Source of the DNA: Pontiella sulfatireligans
GTDB lineage: Bacteria > Verrucomicrobiota > Kiritimatiellia > Kiritimatiellales > Pontiellaceae
Direction: 5' to 3'
DNA length: 64,000 bases
Assembly (NCBI RefSeq): GCF_900890705.1
Contig: NZ_CAAHFH010000002.1
Location: forward strand, 558,001-622,000
The first letter of the stretch is position 1. Each line of letters opens with the position of its first letter. The position numbers were made by a program, and so were the translations under genes. Positions 60,810 to 64,000 of the stretch are shown one piece after another. Below the pieces are notes generated by a model. It had not been told where the DNA came from. It searched no databases and saw only the letters and a list, made by a program, of their open reading frames with translations.

Positions 60810-61247
60810 TCACTTCCCCTTCCCCAACTCCACCCAAGCCTTAGTCTTGCTCATGCCACGGATTTGCTGCATACGAACGGCGGTCTCCTGCTTACGGAAT
60901 GGAATCTTGCCCTCGTGCTTTTCCCACTTCACAACGGCCTGGGTGCTGACGCCGGCCAAAGTGGCCAATTGAGCCTGAGTCAAAGCAAGTTTCTTACGCA
61001 GCGACACTACGCCTTTACCTGAAATCCAGAAGCCCTTCTCAGCATCCTCAACCACGACAGGAGCAGGCACACCAACGGCTTTACGGAGCCTCGCAACTTC
61101 CTTCTCAAGCTCGGTTACTTCACGCCTGAGGTCGGCAATATATTTGCGCTGTGCGGCGTTGACCCGCTTGATGGGCTCCAGCTCCTTCTTGATTTCCTTA
61201 CGGGCTAGACGGGTGACCTCGGATTGCAGTTCTTTCATTATGGACAT
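60810..61247 (-). CDS. Coiled-coil plus XRE helix-turn-helix protein
   Basis: 145 residues from the ATG after AAGGAGACACAAT. Residues about 1-60 are a strongly charged coiled coil (ELQSEVTRLARKEIKKELEPI...LRREVTELEKEVARLRKAVG). After a short linker, about 75-125 form an XRE-type HTH (LRKKLALTQAQLATLAGVSTQAVVKWEKHEGKIPFRKQE). It is probably a dimeric DNA-binding regulator. Flanked by good terminators, so a single-gene unit. Target unknown. Confidence 0.75.
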   Translation of the reverse strand: MSIMKELQSEVTRLARKEIKKELEPIKRVNAAQRKYIADLRREVTELEKEVARLRKAVGVPAPVVVEDAEKGFWISGKGVVSLRKKLALTQAQLATLAGVSTQAVVKWEKHEGKIPFRKQETAVRMQQIRGMSKTKAWVELGKGK

Positions 61248-61313
61248 ATTGTGTCTCCTTTTGATTACACGCAACGTTTACTAAATTACGTTAGAAGCCG
61301 CAACCCTCTGGGG

Positions 61314-61345
61314 GCTAAAAAAAGAGGTCGCAATGACCTCCCCCG
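61314..61345 (-). terminator. Strong minus-strand terminator
   Basis: GAGGTC-ATTGC-GACCTC followed by seven T on the minus strand, extended by GGGGG/CCCCC outside the stem. It lies just past the stop of the LysM-like remnant at 61369, with no other minus-strand gene close upstream, which supports that remnant being a former gene end. Confidence 0.8.
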
Positions 61346-61368
61346 TATTGCATGCGGATAAATTCTAG

Positions 61369-61488
61369 CTACTTCTGATCCGGTATTACCACCAAGGTGT
61401 CTTTCTGGATTTCATCATCCTTGCCCAGACCGTTGGCGAACCGGATAACCTCTTGGGGCACTCCATATTCCTTAATACAGTACAATGG
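61369..61488 (-). pseudogene. LysM-like C-terminal remnant
   Basis: The last 35 codons of a minus-strand frame read IKEYGVPQEVIRFANGLGKDDEIQKDTLVVIPDQK. This matches the second half of a LysM peptidoglycan-binding repeat (ygV..e.i...NgL...d.I..g..L.IP). Upstream coding sequence is absent because an XRE gene on the other strand starts at about 61490. I infer a 5'-truncated gene whose terminator has survived. Confidence 0.45.
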
Positions 61489-61489
61489 T

Positions 61490-61735
61490 ATGCATTTATA
61501 CGTGAAACCACGTAGAAAGCAAACACCGCAGAAGATGCTCGGCTCGGCCATCCTTGAAAGACGGCTGGAGCTTGAAGTCAGCCAGGAAAAGCTGGCTGAA
61601 ATGGCGAGCGTCCACCGGAACTATGTGGGCAAAGTGGAGCGTGGAGAACAGAACCTCACCATAGAAACACTAGTGAGGTTTGCTGTTACTTTCAAATGCA
61701 AGCCATCCGAGTTACTTGCGGAGGCGGGGCTTTAA
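61490..61735 (+). CDS. XRE-family transcriptional regulator
   Basis: 81 residues if started at MHLYVKPRRKQ, or 67 from the ATG at 61532 (MLGSAILERRLELEVSQEKLAEMASVHRNYVGKVERGEQNLTIETLVRFAVTFKCKPSELLAEAGL). The whole protein is one HTH_3 domain of the small restriction-modification controller or phage type. Neither start has a clear RBS. No restriction or toxin gene is next to it. Confidence 0.75.
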   Translation: MHLYVKPRRKQTPQKMLGSAILERRLELEVSQEKLAEMASVHRNYVGKVERGEQNLTIETLVRFAVTFKCKPSELLAEAGL

Positions 61736-61783
61736 TTACACACAGGATCGTTTGACACCCTAATTCCCAGCGACTACCTCTGT

Positions 61784-62281
61784 CTACGTATCCCAGCAAG
61801 TTGCTTGCCCCGGGCCACCGACGATCTCCCAAAGTTCATTGAGCTTTGTTTTTTGTTCAGGCCCTGTTCCAACATGGCAGCACTCGGAGCAGCCTTCCCG
61901 CAGATCCTCCAGTGTGATATTGGAGAAATATTCCCGGAACAGCTCGATGGCTCCATGCCATACCGCCTGGGCAGCGAATTCACCCGATAGACTACGCCCC
62001 TTCTTAAGGTTGGCCGCCTTGGCAAGGTTTTCATCCTCTGCTTCGAGAATATTGTAGACCGTAATTTCAGACGCATCCTTGGCCAGACGGAATCCACCAT
62101 GGATGCCACGTACGCCCCCGATCAATCCCGCCCGTTTTAGAGGAACAAGGATTTGTTCGATGTAGCCAGTGGAAATTCCCAATTCCCCGGAAATCATTTT
62201 TTTCGAGACGGGTAACTCCCCTTCCCGCCGTGAAATACAGAGCATGACAAGCACTGCATATCTTCCCTGTGACCTAAACAA
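61784..62281 (-). CDS. Rrf2-family regulator with Cys cluster
   Basis: About 165 residues from a TTG behind AAAGGAGGGCTG, chosen because the Rrf2 fold begins at LFRSQGRYAVLVMLCISRREGELPVSKKMISGELGISTGYIEQILVPLKRAGLIGGVRGIHGGFRLAKDASEITVYNILEA. The open frame extends 48 codons upstream without similarity. Near the C-terminus a group of three cysteines (EGCSECCHVG) could hold an Fe-S cluster, as in IscR/NsrR-type members, though spacing differs. Target genes are not evident. Confidence 0.8.
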   Translation of the reverse strand: MFRSQGRYAVLVMLCISRREGELPVSKKMISGELGISTGYIEQILVPLKRAGLIGGVRGIHGGFRLAKDASEITVYNILEAEDENLAKAANLKKGRSLSGEFAAQAVWHGAIELFREYFSNITLEDLREGCSECCHVGTGPEQKTKLNELWEIVGGPGQATCWDT

Positions 62282-62434
62282 CAACAGCCCTCCTTTGCCG
62301 ATATTGACTACCGACTTCTCCGCATTAATTGTTATGAATTCTAATGCCAGCCGGTCACAATGCAAGCAATAGAGGAAAGTAGATGTTCGCACAAGGTGGA
62401 GCCCCGCACTCGGGGCTCCGTCCATCCCCCCCCC

Positions 62435-62644
62435 CTACCCCTCATGAATCTCCAGCCATCCAGACCCATTGCCTTCGGGATCACAGAGCACAAAGACCAC
62501 CTTCTTGACGGTCTTCTTGCCCTTCTTCCCCTCTACAGTAAACCCCCAGAACTCGCCCGTTTGATCGAAAGCCCCGCCAGTAATAGTGTGGCCAACCAGT
62601 TCAGGCAATATCGAATTGATTTGGAGCCGTAGGGATTCCTTTGG
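62435..62644 (-). CDS. Small hypothetical gene without a clear start codon
   Basis: On the minus strand an open frame of 69 codons ends ...LVGHTITGGAFDQTGEFWGF..., then TVKKVVFVLCDPEGNGSGWLEIHEG. It reads like a conserved single-domain protein of the type DETGEFWGF...V.CDPEGNGPGWL. An in-frame stop lies just upstream and no ATG or GTG occurs before the domain; a TTG at 62608 is the only candidate. Either TTG is used or the gene lost its 5' end. A GAGCCCCG/CGGGGCTC hairpin follows the stop. Confidence 0.45.
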   Translation of the reverse strand, partial: PKESLRLQINSILPELVGHTITGGAFDQTGEFWGFTVEGKKGKKTVKKVVFVLCDPEGNGSGWLEIHEG

Positions 62645-62707
62645 TTAGGTGTAGGTATAAAAAAGAGCCTCGACCGCAGAATATATGGGTTTCAACCGAG
62701 ATTCATA

Positions 62708-62858
62708 ACCGCGGATGGACACGGATAAACAAGCAAATTAAGGATGCATCCCAGTCTGAATAGGCCCGCATTTATCGTATCAAGATATCCCGAGCCAAGA
62801 ATGCCCGCCATTTTATGGATTCGCCCCATATCCGCGCTCATCCGTGTCCATCCGCGGT
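62708..62858. repeat. 19-bp perfect inverted repeat, MITE- or REP-like
   Basis: ACCGCGGATGGACACGGAT at 62708 pairs with ATCCGTGTCCATCCGCGGT ending at 62858, with about 113 bases between. The words resemble TCCGCG...CATCTGCGG near 9510. Confidence 0.7.
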
Positions 62859-63068
62859 GAAATGAAACTGCATTGCCCACTGATTCGGCGAAAGAGCCAA
62901 AAAAGATAACCCGTAATTGGGCGGTCTTAATAATGATGAATCTGCTCGCACACCGCTTCTAGTATTTTTTACTAGCGCCTATGCCTATTATCTTTACATA
63001 AACATTTGCATAGCCCTCCGTGTCCACTAAAGTCCATGAAACTTGAACTATTAGAGCAGGAGGAAATT

Positions 63069-63248
63069 ATGACCACAAACCCAGCAGGAAAAGGAACCAA
63101 GACTATCGGCATCAACATGAAGCTCGATATGGCAAACGAATTGGAGCGACGTGCAAAGTCCATGCAGATCTCCACGGGTGCGTATTGCAAGATTATCCTG
63201 GGCCAATGGATTGACTCCAAGAAGAAGCTCAAGCTTCAGGAAAAGTAG
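63069..63248 (+). CDS. Small ribbon-helix-helix-like protein
   Basis: 59 residues after a strong GAGGAAATT site: MTTNPAGKGTKTIGINMKLDMANELERRAKSMQISTGAYCKIILGQWIDSKKKLKLQEK. A short beta strand (TIGINMKLD) followed by two helices fits the Arc/MetJ-like RHH fold of small regulators and antitoxins. It is followed 5 bp later by the next gene, so the two form a pair. Confidence 0.6.
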   Translation: MTTNPAGKGTKTIGINMKLDMANELERRAKSMQISTGAYCKIILGQWIDSKKKLKLQEK

Positions 63249-63253
63249 CCGGC

Positions 63254-63637
63254 ATGTACCATATTCATGAAAATCCTGATCATCTGCTCGTAGAGTTTCG
63301 TAGGGACTTCGACTACCCAATGATACAGACCATCATCCATCACGAGACGACGATGCTGGAATACCCCGCCACGAACGACATCTGGCTGATCGGCACCCAC
63401 CATGCCGACATCCGGTTAGGCGAACTGGAATCGATGGTGCAGGAATTCCAATGCCGCTGTCCCAAAGATGCAACCCGGACAAAAACTGCCGTCGTGTGTG
63501 ATCAGGGTTTGACGCAGGCGGTGATCGAACTCTGGATGGCTGAGGCACAAAAGCGGGTGGCCTTCGAGATGCGGATGTTCAAGACCCTCGAAGAAGCCGA
63601 AGGGTGGCTTGGCGTTGCTGTGGCCGAGGTGGCTTAG
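63254..63637 (+). CDS. Hypothetical protein, possibly SpoIIAA/STAS-like
   Basis: 127 residues. The order of strands and helices (WLIGTHHADIRLGELESMVQEFQCRCPKDATRTKTAVVCDQGLTQAVIELWMAEAQKRVAFEMRMFKTLEEAEGWL) resembles SpoIIAA-like/STAS proteins ending in vF.t.eeA..WL. There is no toxin-like signature. Close spacing to the RHH-like gene suggests cotranscription, which could mean a regulator plus its partner. Confidence 0.5.
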   Translation: MYHIHENPDHLLVEFRRDFDYPMIQTIIHHETTMLEYPATNDIWLIGTHHADIRLGELESMVQEFQCRCPKDATRTKTAVVCDQGLTQAVIELWMAEAQKRVAFEMRMFKTLEEAEGWLGVAVAEVA

Positions 63638-63674
63638 CCGTTCTGCACACGTTGCACACCTTCCATATAACCCC

Positions 63675-63727
63675 CATAGGAAACCTACTTTTACCAATGA
63701 CAGGTAATAGGATTTAGGTTTCCTATG
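63675..63727. repeat. Compound hairpin after the SpoIIAA-like gene
   Basis: CATAGGAAACCTA and TAGGTTTCCTATG pair perfectly over 27 bases. Outside them GCACACCTT (63654) and AAGGTGTGC (63749) pair as well, so two inverted repeats are nested. Confidence 0.6.
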
Positions 63728-63761
63728 AAGCATGTTTCAGACCCGTGCAAGGTGTGCAGGG

Positions 63762-63968
63762 TCATTCATCCAGTACCGCTTCGGCATCGCCTTGGAATAT
63801 GAACTCATCCAGTGACTCCAAAATTACGTTGATATCGAAGTCGATCATATCGGCCACTTTGGCTAACACCGATGGACTGACTTCAATCACATCGTCTGGG
63901 CAATGCTTCAGCAAACCTAGCAAATGAACTAGAGCTGTAGTTCGGTCAGCCCGCTTAACCGACTGCAA
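63762..63968 (-). CDS. Small hypothetical protein
   Basis: 68 codons from a TTG that closely follows an in-frame stop. The acidic, helix-rich sequence (LVHLLGLLKHCPDDVIEVSPSVLAKVADMIDFDINVILESLDEFIF) has a coding look but no recognisable family and no clear RBS. It may be a truncated gene. Confidence 0.35.
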   Translation of the reverse strand: MQSVKRADRTTALVHLLGLLKHCPDDVIEVSPSVLAKVADMIDFDINVILESLDEFIFQGDAEAVLDE

Positions 63969-64000
63969 CGAAGCTCAGCAGTCTGGTCAAGGACGTCGGG

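Overview
The window looks like a chromosomal segment of a Gram-negative PVC-superphylum bacterium, most likely Kiritimatiellota/Verrucomicrobiota. This is inferred from gene style: several secreted SHD1-like proteins, a large secreted protein with a C-terminal Asp-rich calcium-type motif, paired SPFH proteins, rubredoxin-fused enzymes, and many interspersed palindromic repeats of the REP type. No 16S gene is present, so the assignment is moderate at best. Most of the window is GC-rich and gene-dense. The stretches 7.1-9.6 kb and 59.7-64 kb are AT-richer, repeat-laden and accessory in character.

Left part (0.3-11.9 kb): a four-gene efflux operon on the minus strand (PEBP-domain protein, TolC-like, MacA-like, MacB-like, all joined by 4-bp overlaps) and a plus-strand response regulator/sensor kinase pair share the same palindromic operator. 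They are separated by an insertion zone holding a broken copy of the regulator's start, two tandem MITE-like elements with CTAG target duplications, and an AT-rich island with two truncated-looking genes. At 12.4-16.7 kb lies an oxidative-stress style cluster: rubredoxin-TPP enzyme, rubredoxin-glutamate synthase domain protein, a Fur/PerR regulator and rubrerythrin. A sugar isomerase-like protein, HipBA and two SPFH proteins follow.

Middle part (23-38.7 kb): a zinc-ribbon protein behind a perfect palindrome, phosphoglucomutase, IlvY-like regulator, a nitrogen block (P-II, Amt behind a sigma-54-type promoter, PtsP), then a very large fusion of 2-oxoacid dehydrogenase E1 alpha and beta, a lipoyl domain and a KAS III domain. 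A DUF2490-like protein, YchF and FabI follow.

Right part (38.9-64 kb): an OprC/NosA-like TonB receptor, ThiC behind a TPP riboswitch, BioB, two Dus enzymes, three tandem SHD1-like secreted proteins, ThiE, tRNA-Leu(UAG), PdxB, a SET protein, UvrA, and a REP-associated (RAYT) transposase beside a tandem repeat array. The repeat families linked to this transposase also sit in frame inside the fur-like and dusB-like genes. The last 4 kb hold small regulators, gene remnants and several long inverted repeats.
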